From assembly GCA_023079485.1 (NCBI GenBank), contig CM041097.1, positions 19,389,158-19,453,157 of the forward strand: a stretch of 64,000 nucleotides of DNA, read 5' to 3'. Position numbers and translations under genes: made by a program. Positions 25,001-36,100 of this stretch are shown piece after piece. The notes beneath the pieces were generated by a model. That model saw nothing but the letters and a program-made list of their open reading frames with translations. It ran no database searches and was not told the origin of the DNA. Position 1 is the stretch's first letter; each line of letters starts with the position of its first letter. The stretch comes from Archilochus colubris. Lineage: Eukaryota; Chordata; Aves; Apodiformes; Trochilidae.

Positions 25001-28000
25001 GGAAGGGAGGTGACACTTGGGTTGGTACAGAGCTGGGCTCAGCACCTTTCCTCCAGGGCCCTGCCCAGTGCTCCAGGTTTGCTCTTCAGCTGAATTGAGC
25101 TGGGTGAGACAAAACCATCTGCTTGGAGCTCCGTGGTTCCTTTGGCTTTTCTTTTACCTGTCTGTAATTGATTCATTTCAGCATTTCTGTCCTTTAGAGC
25201 AAATGCTTTCTGCCCAAGTTAAAGATCTTGCTGTGTAGGGGAAGGCTGCATCATCTCGGAGCCAAGCATCGATAATGCTCTTAAGGAGGCAGCAGGAAGG
25301 GTTCAGCCAGCTGTGATCAAAGGAGGACAAATTATTTAGCATAAATAGAAGTTTTCTGGCTTTTGCATTCCCTGCTAGAATTTAGGAATTGTTAGAGACT
25401 TGTTGCCAGAGCTGCTGGAGCCCTGGGGATCAGAGGGGTGGGAAAGGGTCTGAAACCTTTCCCTCTGCTTTACAGTTTTTGGTGTTGTTTTGTGTCTCTG
25501 TTGGTAGAACCTCAGCAATATTGAGTTGTCTCATTTCAATGCTGAGAAGTGAGCTGAGAGCAGCATATGCTTTGCCCAGGAAAACTTTTCACTTGTTTTT
25601 TTTTGAGTATTATGAAAGCAGAAACTGGGGTTTGCGTGGCTGTAACTTTATATATTTGCTTTCATTCTTGCAAAGACTTCCAGGTGCCTGGATAAACCCT
25701 GTCACTGGAAACTGGGAGCAATGAGCTCTGTAACTACTCCCACAGATGCATTAAGCTAATGCTGCTCTTCAGAAAGAGTTGTCAAGGCACTTTTGCAGCA
25801 CCCATCAATGGCTGAGGGCTGGACCCTTCTCATCCACACACCCAGCCCCTGGCTTGGCCAAGAGCAGGAGTCGATACCTCTGGTGCTGCCCTTACATCTG
25901 GGCACTGCCCTGGGTTTTTGCAAGGCCCTGCAATTTCTAAGTGCTGGTAGTGACATTTGAGATTGATAACACCATGTATCCAGGTGTATAGATTTTTGGG
26001 GGCATTACGTGATGTTAGTAAATGTCACTCTCTGGTTTCATAAGCTTTTGCAACACGCTGGTTTAAATTCTCTGTCTCTGGATATTTTTAATTTTTTTTT
26101 TTTTTTGTCTGGCTGGATCTCAGAGCCCTGGAGTGCTCTGAAGCCACACTGAATTGGTTTTATTTGTGGGCCAGAGGAGCTGTGTGAAATTCTCTGGTGC
26201 AGAAGGCACGTAGAAAAGAGCAGATAATTTTTTTTTTCTCCTGAATTGGCAATAAGTCTCAAAGCAGAGAGAACCACAGGCTGTGAAATATGGAAGTGTT
26301 TCCCCATAAACACAGGGTTTATTCTCCTTAGAGTTGGCTGAGGACAACAGCACAAGAAGAAAAGTATCTGGTTACCTACATGCTACAGATATTCCTGGAG
26401 CCAAGGAGTCCAAGGGGGTAGAATGAAGAGAAGGTAACCTATAGCAAGCAGAGATGGTGAAATATCACTGCAGTGTGAGGTGTGTACCTGGGGGAACTGG
26501 ACTCCTACCCTGCCAAGGTGCACTGGGGCTTCAGTGGGAGGCTGCCACGGGAAACAGTAAGTCAGAATGAAGGGTGTGCTATGGGGATGGTTAAGGTTTG
26601 TTGGGTTTCGGTGGGTTTTTTTCCTGATTGAAAGAAAAACTTGCCCTGATTTTGGAATAAAAGGCATCCCTGATGAGCACCGGTTGTGAAAGGGCTGATG
26701 TGAATATTATGATGATGATTTATTTCCTTAGGAATGTTGTAATTTCAGCATTTCTGTAATGATTATAAGTGGATGCAGGAAAGAATGTGGTACTGCTTCA
26801 GATTAGCAAAAAAACTCAGTGTACTTCATGTGTCAGGCTTTTGCAGATAGTAAGTTTTCTTTAAAAGCATAAATAAACAAACAAAGCCACACTGAGGTTT
26901 TGCTTTTACAAGATCAAAGTTTCAAAATTAAGACTTGAAACTTGTCCCTATTGCCAAACTTTCCTAAATATGATAAAGCAAAATTTTACCCCTCTAGTGT
27001 GACATCTCTAAATAATATTTTTATGCCTGTTGCTTATCATGCTTTTACTTCAAAAAGAGAAATGAAGTTGATTTTTCTGCTGGAACAAGCCATGGGGGGC
27101 AGGGGGGAATCTCCTCCATTTCTGGTTTGCCTTGAAGAACAAAAACCCTGAGCACTGGGAGCCTTGTGCTGGTTTTTCTGGAGAGAAACTTTGAAACGTG
27201 ACTGAAAACCTTGCTGTGTGAAGCTGTTGCAGTCCCCTTGCAAAATGGGATCTGGCTTTCTTGAAAGCAGAAGCTGAATTCCTGTTGAGTGTTCCCCATG
27301 CTGTGCCTCTTGTAGGTACCCAGGTGGTTCCTGGGTCTGCAGAGCTCAGGATTTGTCTTGGAGTTGGGATTGCTAAAGTGTGGAAGAGAGAGGCAGGAAT
27401 GTGGGGAGCAAGGTGGTGGGAGCCCAAGTGCCCAGCAGCAGCAGTGTGCTGGCAGGGAAAGGAGTGGATTGACTTCAAAAGAGCAATTTAACAATGTTGG
27501 GAAAAGTTTGGAGATGCTGGCTGAGCCCAGGGCTCCAGCCCAAGGCTGGGAGGGCAGCCAGTGCCTGACACCCATCAAGTGAAGCTGCTTTGCCCCATTC
27601 GTTTTCCTGGGCTCTGCCCTTGGGTTACAGAGACAGGGATTTGGACAGGAGCACCCAGCAGGTGGAATAAAATGTGACATTATCTGCTTTACACTCTAAA
27701 GCAGGCTGTAAAAATCATTGAATGCAAGGTTTCTTTAAAGAGTGCATAAAGTAATCCCTGGTGTTCTTAGCTACTGAGGAACATGACAGAAAACAGTGCT
27801 TTCTGTATGCTTTAAATGCTTTATTGCACATGATTTCCATTCCTTTATTGCTAAGAGTGATGGGTACCATTTCAGGTTTGCTCGGCTTTAGTTTTGGTAA
27901 TGTCACTTCTGATTAAACTTTCTATGGTCTGGCAGACTGAACCATGAAACAGTTAAATTTTGCATGAGTGCTCTGAAGATCCTCTTGCTTTTGGGTTTCA

Positions 28001-28119
28001 AAGTATCAATATCCTAGCTTGAGGAAATCAGGCGTAATTAAAAGAAAGCACTGATGCAAGATCTGCCTTTTTTTTGTTTTTAATTATTTTTTTTTTACTG
28101 CATTCTTTCCCTCTCAGAA
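22031..28119. other. Non-coding, no gene seen
   Basis: Simple tracts only: poly(A) at 22129-22141, a run of nine Gs at about 22850-22858 and poly(T) near 26092-26106. A 211-codon minus-strand open frame at 27045-27680 lies in a GC-richer patch and has no recognisable domain. AT-rich sequence at 23900-24180 resembles a conserved element but has no distinctive feature. Confidence 0.55.
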
Positions 28120-28400
28120 ACACACATCCATTTTAAAGCCAAGTACACTTCAGCTACCCGGGCTCTGTTACACAGCGTATAGCGATGACAGGGAGCTTTG
28201 ATTTCTTTAAGCTGTTAATTCCTTAGCTGCAATTTTATGTATTGACTTCAGCAGCATCATACATTTGGCTTTGAACCACTGGATCAGAAGATTTTTTGAA
28301 TGTTCAGCTCAATACTGCTTAGTTAATAGTTCCAGTGGTGCAGCAGACAGTTTTATTGTGCGGCAGGAGGCGAGCTATAAATCACAGGTAAGACCTGCTG
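28120..28400 (+). promoter_or_regulatory. Conserved-looking block ending in a splice donor
   Basis: It contains isolated retained CpGs (TACCCGGG, CAGCGTATAGCGATGACAG, GTGCGGCAGGAGGCGAGC) in otherwise AT-rich sequence and ends with ATCACAG/GTAAGA, a strong donor with GT at 28388. It could be a non-coding 5' exon of CNTN4, which must have at least one exon upstream of 47413, or a conserved regulatory element. The short open frame through it has no recognisable domain. Confidence 0.3.
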
Positions 28401-29461
28401 GTATTTATTGCCCAGAAAGCCTTTGCCAGAGATCTGTTTTACTACAATTAAAAGGTGCATATTCTCAAGGAACCTCTAAGTTTTGCTTATAAAGCAAAGG
28501 GCTGCACTAGTATCTGCCTGGTTTTGAGTAAGGAAACCCTGTGATTTAATGTTAAAGGAAAGCGTCAGAAGGATACCCAAGAAATAAAAGTGTATCTTAT
28601 GGCAAGATATAAAATGCAGTGGGGCAGATTGTAAAGGAAATGGCAGAATTTACAGAACCTGACTCTCCCAGGCAGTTGGCAAATGGACTAAAGAAGACAA
28701 ATTTAAGACTTGCCAGAAGAAAACCCTATATTAAGGGGTAGAAATTCAAGTGTTCTGCAAAGAAAATGTAAATAAGGCAAGAGACATGTAAGAGGATTGT
28801 GGTTAAATGGAAGGCAGAGAAAGAGCTTCATGCTGAGGAGGAAGGATGTGTTGTATGGGGAAAAACACCAAGTGTGAGACCACGGGAAGATTTTGGGAAC
28901 ATCTGCCACATACCCTGGTAAGTGACTGTCTAAGCCATTATGAAACCTGAATAGTTTGTAATGGGAAGGGATGTGTAAGAGGTTAATTGCCTTTCTCTAC
29001 TTCTTGATGCCTAAACATGTTAAAAAAAATTGCTTTTGTAAATGAAAAAATTCAGTAAGCAGCAAATCCCAGAGTTCTGTAGTTCTGGGAACGCTCACCT
29101 GAGCGGTGTTCCAGGACTCAGGATCTTTGCTGTTTTCTGTGCCTTGGTAGTTGTCAGGAAGTGAGAAGAAATTACATCTGCAAAGTGCACAATCAAAGCA
29201 CGGCAGCTTACCTGATGAGTACTGGGGAAGCACAGAGTCCTTCTGAAACAGACAAGGACATTTTTGTGCAGGGTGATGACTACACAGATGTGGGTAAATA
29301 AACCTCCTGGTGAAGAGACCTTGTGCTTCAGTCCCCCAGGGTCAGAGCCCAGGTTATCTGTTTAGGAGTTGCAGGCAGTTAATAAACTAAGATTCATACT
29401 AAGCAAGGTTACTACTTAGCCATGATAATGATAAAACTATTCCCTTTCACCTCTTCTTGGA

Positions 29462-29965
29462 GTGTTAAAGTATTCACTTGTTTGTCTGAGCTCTGGCAGT
29501 GTTTCTTACAGAGGGAGCTGCAGTTCCCCAGGGATGCTGGACAGGCACCTTCTTTACCCTATTCCCCATAGGGAAATCTGCTCTGTTGTTCTGTTAAGCT
29601 TTTTCAAAAAGAAACACCTGGTCTGTCAAGCTTCTGAAGTACCAAAAACCTCAAAACAAACGCCACATATTATAGCTAAAATCATGCTAGTGAGGGGAAT
29701 ACCAAAATGGATGTTAAAAGTAACAAAGCTGTATGAGATGCTACCAACAAATGCGTTTGAGTGGATGTGCCATGTTGCATTTTTGATAACTGGTGTTAGG
29801 AAATTACTTTGGCTTTCTGCAGTTTTCATCTTTGTGGGCTGGTGTGTGAAATATGTGAGGAAACTAAAGCACCAGCCTAGATTTTTCATCAGGAACCCAG
29901 ACCCGAGACGATCAGATATCGCTGTCTCGGAAGTTATCCACAGGATAGAACTGGTGTCCTCCTAG
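29462..29965 (+). CDS. Unassigned 167-codon open frame with a membrane-like segment
   Basis: I do not recognise this protein. The frame opens at 29462 and stops at 29965. A later in-frame Met at 29687 would give a 92-residue product beginning MLVRGIPKWMLKVTKL. Its most protein-like part, from about residue 75 on, has an amphipathic stretch and then one hydrophobic segment (about residues 108-130, containing LLWLSAVFIFVGWCV), followed by a basic stretch (KYVRKLKHQPRF) in positive-inside order, and an acidic/basic tail (RNPDPRRSDIAVSEVIHRIE). CpGs are kept in the tail, where CCGAGAC/GTCTCGG also forms a 7-bp inverted repeat (29903-29909 and 29924-29930). No promoter, splice sites or poly(A) tail are evident, and one open frame of this length is not surprising by chance in 64 kb. 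It may be a retrocopy relic, a small membrane protein gene or noise. Confidence 0.18.
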   Translation: MLKYSLVCLSSGSVSYRGSCSSPGMLDRHLLYPIPHREICSVVLLSFFKKKHLVCQASEVPKTSKQTPHIIAKIMLVRGIPKWMLKVTKLYEMLPTNAFEWMCHVAFLITGVRKLLWLSAVFIFVGWCVKYVRKLKHQPRFFIRNPDPRRSDIAVSEVIHRIELVSS

Positions 29966-31963
29966 ATAAATTCTTTGTCCAAGTAAAACCAAGCAGCTGC
30001 AGTTTATAAAAAGCTATCAGTTGTCCCACAACTGTCTGGGAGTGTTCGTTCACCAGGGAGAGAAATGACATTGGAGGGGAGATGACAGGATGGCTGCTGA
30101 GTTGTGCAAAATCAGCAGTGTTGCCCTGCACTGATGCTGGAAGTGCTGCAGGGCTTTCTCACCTGCATGGGGGTGCCTTTAGGAAGAGCAGGGCACAAAA
30201 CAAACCAGAAACCATCCTGTAGTAGGCTACTGTAATTTTTTTTTTTTTTGGTCTGTTGGAAGAAATGGTGTCAAAATTGCTGTGAACTGTGGCATTTGGG
30301 CAGTGTTGGTTTCAAAAATATGTTTGAAGTGCAGTGTGTATATTTAAATATGCAGCTTCTTTTCTCTTCTGAGCTTGGTAAGTGCACTGATTTATCCTCA
30401 AGGCTTCTGTTCTTGGCTATGAATACAGGGGACATGGCTTGATGAGTTCTCATGGTACTTTCATGATGCTGGTTTTTTGCTATAGCCCTTAACAAGTGAA
30501 GTCCAACATCTGCTCTGGTCCTCCTCAAAATGAAGGGTTGGCTGTGAAAAGGATTATTTGAAATTTGTTTCAGAGCTGAACTTCAAACAATGAATAAATT
30601 TGTGCTAAATTTTGAAAGGCTTCACACCACGTTCTCTCTCCCATGAAGGGCTCTGAGGTTTTATGTGGCTGGAGGCTCAGTTAATGGGCACAGATTTCAC
30701 CTCCAGGTTCACCTCTGTTTGTACAAGTAATCCTGGAAGTCTCTCTGTAACTTTGCAAGTGAAGCACAAGAACCTAATCAGGTTAGATGGCTGGTGAACT
30801 TCCCTGCATATAAATTATGGATCTGCAGAGGTCTGATGAAGTTGTGTATCCTGAGCAGTCTCCATGTGCATGTACTCACCATCTGCTCCCAGGAGAGGGA
30901 TGATGGAGGATCATTAAACCCTAATGGTATTTACTGGAGTGGAAGCATTGGAGACAGCCCAGTGACCACATCCCAGATTGGAGAAACAGGAAATAGTTTA
31001 AACTCTCTTCAGAGGCTGGAAAGTGCAAACCCCACGTGAAGCAGCAGATAACATAGTGAGTGGTGCATTGCAGCTCAAACACAACCTGGGGAAGGAAAAT
31101 AGCTGGAGGCCAGAGGAATAAGGAGGACTGGGGTGATGCTGTAGAAGTCTTCTCTCCTTTGAGTCCTTCCAGTTTCCTCAGGATGAGCAAGAAGCACAGG
31201 TTGGCTGCTGCTCCTAGGAGAGAAAGCAACCTCTAGCCTTGGAAAGTTGGGCTTCTAGGCTGTATTGTTTAAAATGGCAAATAGTAGCTTATAAACTCCT
31301 GATTCTACTAACTACCTTTTCCTAGTATCAAGCAGAACTGGCATTTTCAAGTTAAAGACTCATACATGAGGGTTAACAAGGATTTTGCATTTTCCAGACA
31401 CACCACCAGTGATGCAGCCTTAAATGTCAATTGATTTAGAATATCTTTCAACCTTACGTCAATAATAGGGTTTAGTGTGATTCTCCCACAAGAAATCTCT
31501 GGAGTGATCTCTGTGGTTGACTCACTCCCAGCCCATCCTTCCCTGAAATGCTGTTTCTTTCCACCTGCTGCCCAAACCTTACATGTGCTGTGTGGAAGCA
31601 TAATCCCAGTTTTTTCTGTTACCAGAGGAGAAGTGGAGCATCACTACCTGAGCAGCAGAGAGGACGTCAGAAAATGGCAGTCTGGGGGCTTTTTTTTCTG
31701 CTTTTTTCCTGGCCCCAAACCTGTCTGTCATACCTGTACCTATCAAATTATCAAGGTCTGGCCCTGGGCTGCAGCCAGGGATTATGGATGAGCATCATGG
31801 CAGATTTTCTGTGGGGTGCTCTGAGAGTGTCTGTCCTCTGAAAACCCATCCCTTGGGAAGTGTATCAAGGTAAAGTCTCCCCATGACAAGGGACTAAGTT
31901 TGGCCCAGCTTCAACACTGGTTTTTATTAGCTATGACCAGTCCTGGAAACACATGAAAAAGAA
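29966..31963. other. Non-coding, no gene seen
   Basis: A T-tract near 30238-30249 is the only simple repeat. The open frames are at most about 100 codons and occur on both strands. Confidence 0.55.
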
Positions 31964-32192
31964 ATCACAGGAAGTTTTGGGTTGGAAGGGACCTTAAAGC
32001 TCATTTAGTTCCAACTCCCTGCCGTGGGCAGGGACACCTCCCACAGCCCAGGATGCTCCAAACCCCATCCAACCTTCACCACTGCCAGGGATGGGGCAGC
32101 CACAGCTTCTGGGGGCAACCTGAGGGGCTCAGCACCCTCACAGGGGAGAATTTCTTTCTAATGGCTCATCTGAATCTAAATCCAGTTTCAAA
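31964..32192 (-). mobile_element. CR1 LINE, 3' end fragment
   Basis: On the + strand the sequence runs GGGTTGGAAGGGACC, then CTGCCGTGGGCAGGGACACC, CCCATCCAACCTTCACC, CCAGGGATGGGGCAGCCAC and AGAATTTCTTTCTAATGG. These are the landmarks of the reverse complement of the avian CR1 3' end, so the element points to the minus strand. It starts beside ATCACAGG, a decayed copy of the terminal octamer repeat. About 230 bases survive, so it is heavily 5'-truncated, as is usual for CR1, and it has no coding capacity. It is the best preserved of the three copies. Confidence 0.93.
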
Positions 32193-33078
32193 TCAGAGTG
32201 GCTTGCAAGAAGTTATCATGATACAGGTGGGTTTGGGTGAGAAAGAACCAAGAGAAGGCTGGAAGGAGCAAGTGATTTAAGGAGCTTTTTGTTTCTTAAC
32301 AGAGGTGAGAGGCTGCAGTGAAACACTGAAAAAGTAAATGCAATTGTGAAGGCTGCATGAGGGATGGGTTGCAGAGCTGGGGAAGTTCTCTGATAAATTG
32401 TCTTTAACACCTAGGTTTGACCACTCCACCTGCACTCTACTCACTAATCCATCACTTCTACTGCTGCCTTCCATGTCCCCATCTTGTGACCAGCTGAAAA
32501 CATCTTTTTTTATTAGACTAGAAACAAAAAATCCTTTTCCTCCAAATATATCTGTCATATTTCTTTAGAAAGAATCAACAGGATGAAAAATAAAATAAAC
32601 CCACTGGTCTTAGCTGGAGACACAGAGAAGATATTTGCTCTTAAAATGCTGTCTGGTTTGATGTATAATTTCATTGTAGCTAAAGATACAAATTTAATAA
32701 CTTTTTTTCATCAATCTGTTATTATGCACACTTGATGGAGGGTTTCAGTTTCCCAGGATATCCAATTTGATGTGCTGTGGGTGTTACAGCCACTCAATAT
32801 CACACAAACATTGCATATTAGGTCCTTCCTGCCTCTGAGTTTTGTTCAGCAACTAAAATACTTGGAAGTTGAATTTGAAAGATGCAGAAAGTAAATTTCC
32901 CATTTGTATTTAATCTGTTCAGCTAAAGATTTTGCACGTGAGGTGTTGATGGGTGATTGTCGAGGAGCAGTGGGACACAGTGTGGTTGGTACCTTGCCCC
33001 TGGGCTGCACAAGTTCATGCTACAGAAAGGTTTCTTTCCAACTAGAAGTGCAAGAAGAGAGAAATAGGTCTGTAGAAG

Positions 33079-33101
33079 CCCATAAAACCATGTTTTATGG
33101 G
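33079..33101. repeat. Perfect hairpin, 10-bp stem and 3-nt loop
   Basis: CCCATAAAAC and GTTTTATGGG are exact reverse complements around CAT. Each arm also contains a canonical homeobox-type ATAAA/TTTAT core, as in HOX9-13 sites. No role can be assigned. Confidence 0.8.
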
Positions 33102-33140
33102 TTCCATGTTCCTAATTCTGGGATATTTTTAAAACTCAGT

Positions 33141-33160
33141 TTGTAGTATCTTGTAGTATC
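33141..33160. repeat. 10-bp tandem duplication TTGTAGTATC
   Basis: Two exact adjacent copies lie about 40 bases after the hairpin at 33079-33101. It is probably slippage. Confidence 0.85.
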
Positions 33161-36100
33161 ACAGCTCTGTCCTCAGAGTGGCTGCAGGAGCTGTGCAGAG
33201 CTACTGGAGGTTAGGAAAAAAGCTTAAAAGTGGAAAAGCAAAATTCTGGTGTTATGTTGCTTTCATTCTGGAACAGAAACTTTATTCTCCTTGACATTGC
33301 AGGGTTTTTTATGAGCTGGCATCTGATGCCCCCAGTCAGAGCCCTGTGTTTCTTTTGCAGCTTTGTGTATTTCATGGCTGGAAGGGCCAGCTCTGGGGAA
33401 GATATTCCTTGTTCCCCCCACTGTCACCGTGGGATGACAGCATCTACTAAAAAGGGGAAGGGTTTGAGGGGGTTTTCAGAGTTCTCCCAACAGCTATTTT
33501 CCATGTTGGAACATAAAAGAAGGGTGATTCTTAAGCAGTGATGATGGTGTGTGTGGCTTGGCCATCCAAAATGCTTTGGGGTGGAAAACCTGGAGCTGAG
33601 ATGGGGGAAGAGCCTCAAATACAGACAGATAAGAAGCTTCCTTATTTTGAAGCTTCTTTTTCACCTGGCACCTGAGGCTTTGTGTTAACATTTCCTGGTT
33701 TTCTGGTGAAAGCTCTGGCAGGAAAACCTAAGACATCTCAGTGACAATTCCTTGGCAACAGGACCTGCTTCACCCTTTGGTCTCAATGGTTCTGCCTCCT
33801 GTGCTCCAAGGATGTGGAATCTGCTCAATACTCAAATATTACAGTGAAATAATTGAAAGATGTCCTCAAGATGTGATCTCTTTGGGTTTTTTTCCCCGTG
33901 CATGTGTTTCTCTTGGTTCAGAAGAAAGTTGCTTACCTGTCCATAAGCCCTACCCTCTGCTGCTATCCTGCATGGACAAGGTGACACTTTTCCTTTAAAG
34001 TCTGTGAATTTTGTGCATATTTCCTACTTTTGAAGTGGCAAAGCTAATCAATATGATAATTTGAATTCCCAGTCAGGGGTGGAAGTCTTATAATTTATCA
34101 TCTTTAAGTTCATTCCATAGAAATGTAGGGCAAAGGAAAGCACCAGGGAGGGGAGCAGTGTGAGAGCTTGCATGGCTCAGACCTGCTTGTCCCAACTAGA
34201 ACCTGATTTGTCCCTGCAAGGCAAGTGTGCTCTGTCAGGGATTTCAGCTTGTGTGTTATTGGTGGTTAAAGATGAGCTTAGAGGATGGGTCTGGCTCATT
34301 TATTTATTTGAGTGCAACAGCTGCTGGGTTTGTGTCACCCCAGACATTTAAATACCCCTGTGCTGACAGCAAGGTCAGCATTGCCAGCCTGCTCTCTGTG
34401 CAGGTCTCTGTGGATATTCAGTGTCACCATAAATTCAGTCCCTTTGCCTGTCTGGAATTTGCATTCAGGCCAGGGTTCCATGATGAGTGCTGGAGGTGAA
34501 CATGGAGCACAGGCAGCTCTGGGCTCTGGTGGATCCATGGAGCAGCTGCAGCTCTCTGGGGTGCCTCAAGGATCACTGATCCAGCCTGGTCACAACTAGG
34601 AGACATCTGTGTTGAGGTCCTCTCTGATACCTCCAAACCCTCGTTGCAAAATCTGTTCACTGGACACTCCTGGCTGACTACAAGTTGGCAAAAATATCAG
34701 ACAGGAGCCCTGTGCATGAGATGTCAGGGCTTACATGGGAGACATGCATTGCCCTTGATTAGAGAGGGACCAGATCATCTTGTCCTTCCTGGAAAGCACC
34801 AGCATGGGTAGCACATCAGCCCCCACCTGCTCCTGAGCCAAAGAACTGCTCATCACAGAGGGCAGAACATTTGCAGCCTTGCTTCCAGGCAAAAAACCCC
34901 AATCCTTTCCTGCTAGTAGTTTTTTTGCAATAAATTAAAAAATGTAGGTCAGGATTCATGGAAGTTGCTTGAATTTTGCAGAACATCCAAGTATTTTTAG
35001 TTTCTCTGTGCTTTGTAGTTGGCTGGAGGAGTATTTCCCTGAAGGAAAGCATGGGAACAAGCAGTGGATATGTCTTCATCATTATAAAAAGCAATAGTTT
35101 CACATCTAATTTAAAAGCAGACAGAGCTCAGTAGAATTAATTACAAACCTAAAAGTCTGAGGACTGCTGGGCTTGAGAACCTCTGCAGAAGTGAGCAGAC
35201 AGGAAGAACAGACAGATAAATGAAGGGACATTTAAAACTAGCAACTCTGTAGGCTGCAGTTAAATATATTTGTATCTCCAAACTCAAAACATTCCAGGTT
35301 CACTTGGTAGTGGTGCCTACTGTGCCTTTACTTTGATTTTCTTCCTCATGCATAGTATTTTGGTTTCTTTTTTTCAGAAAAAGGAAGACATAGGATTTTC
35401 CCTGCTATGTGACTATCAGCTTTGATGCTTTCCTTCTGTCTCATGTTTTCAGGGAATCCAGGGAGCTTCCTTGTGCTCCTCCTTCCTCTGCAGAGCCTGA
35501 AATCAGCACATGGGCATCGCTTGTAGCATCTCATTCCATCTGGTGGCTTCTTTCCTGCCCTGGCTCTGAGTCCTGCGATGCCACTGAGGGAGTTCTCTGA
35601 CAGTAGAAATATTTATCTGTCTTTTATTTTATCTCTAACTTGTAGCTCACTCATTTCATGGAGTTTCCCTTGATTATATGGTCGTGGTAAAATGATGGGA
35701 ATGTCATAGTTGTGCCTACAGCTGCTGCTTTAATGAAAATAAAATGAAATGAGGGCTCCTTGTTAATGTTGGTGAATGTTTAGGATGTGCATAGCTCTTT
35801 TTCAGTGGGTATCCTCCACACAGAACTCTTTTAACTGATAACTTCTCTGATTCAGGTGTTCATCACGTTACAATATTTATTCTCTCCAGGGCTCTTTCTG
35901 TTATTTCCACCAGGGTCTCCTCCAGAGCCCAGTGGAGCTGAGATGCTTCTGTCAGCATCAGTGATTTCTAAGTTGGGCCATAAAATGGGCTATTTCTGCT
36001 CACTGGTTGTAGCTACTAGCCAGTGTTTTAACTGTCTTTACAGGAGATAAGTTAACTTACTACTGTTGTAACTTAAATTGTACAACTGAGGTTTTATGAC

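Noticed and set aside
26090..26107. Long T-tract as the reverse of a retrocopy poly(A) tail
   Set aside because: No recognisable mRNA-like sequence or target-site duplication adjoins this tract or the others at 30238, 41812 and 60482.
27045..27680. 211-codon minus-strand open frame, the longest in the window
   Set aside because: GC-richer patch, no domain, overlapping open frames on both strands, no splice or promoter context. Length alone is not convincing in 64 kb.
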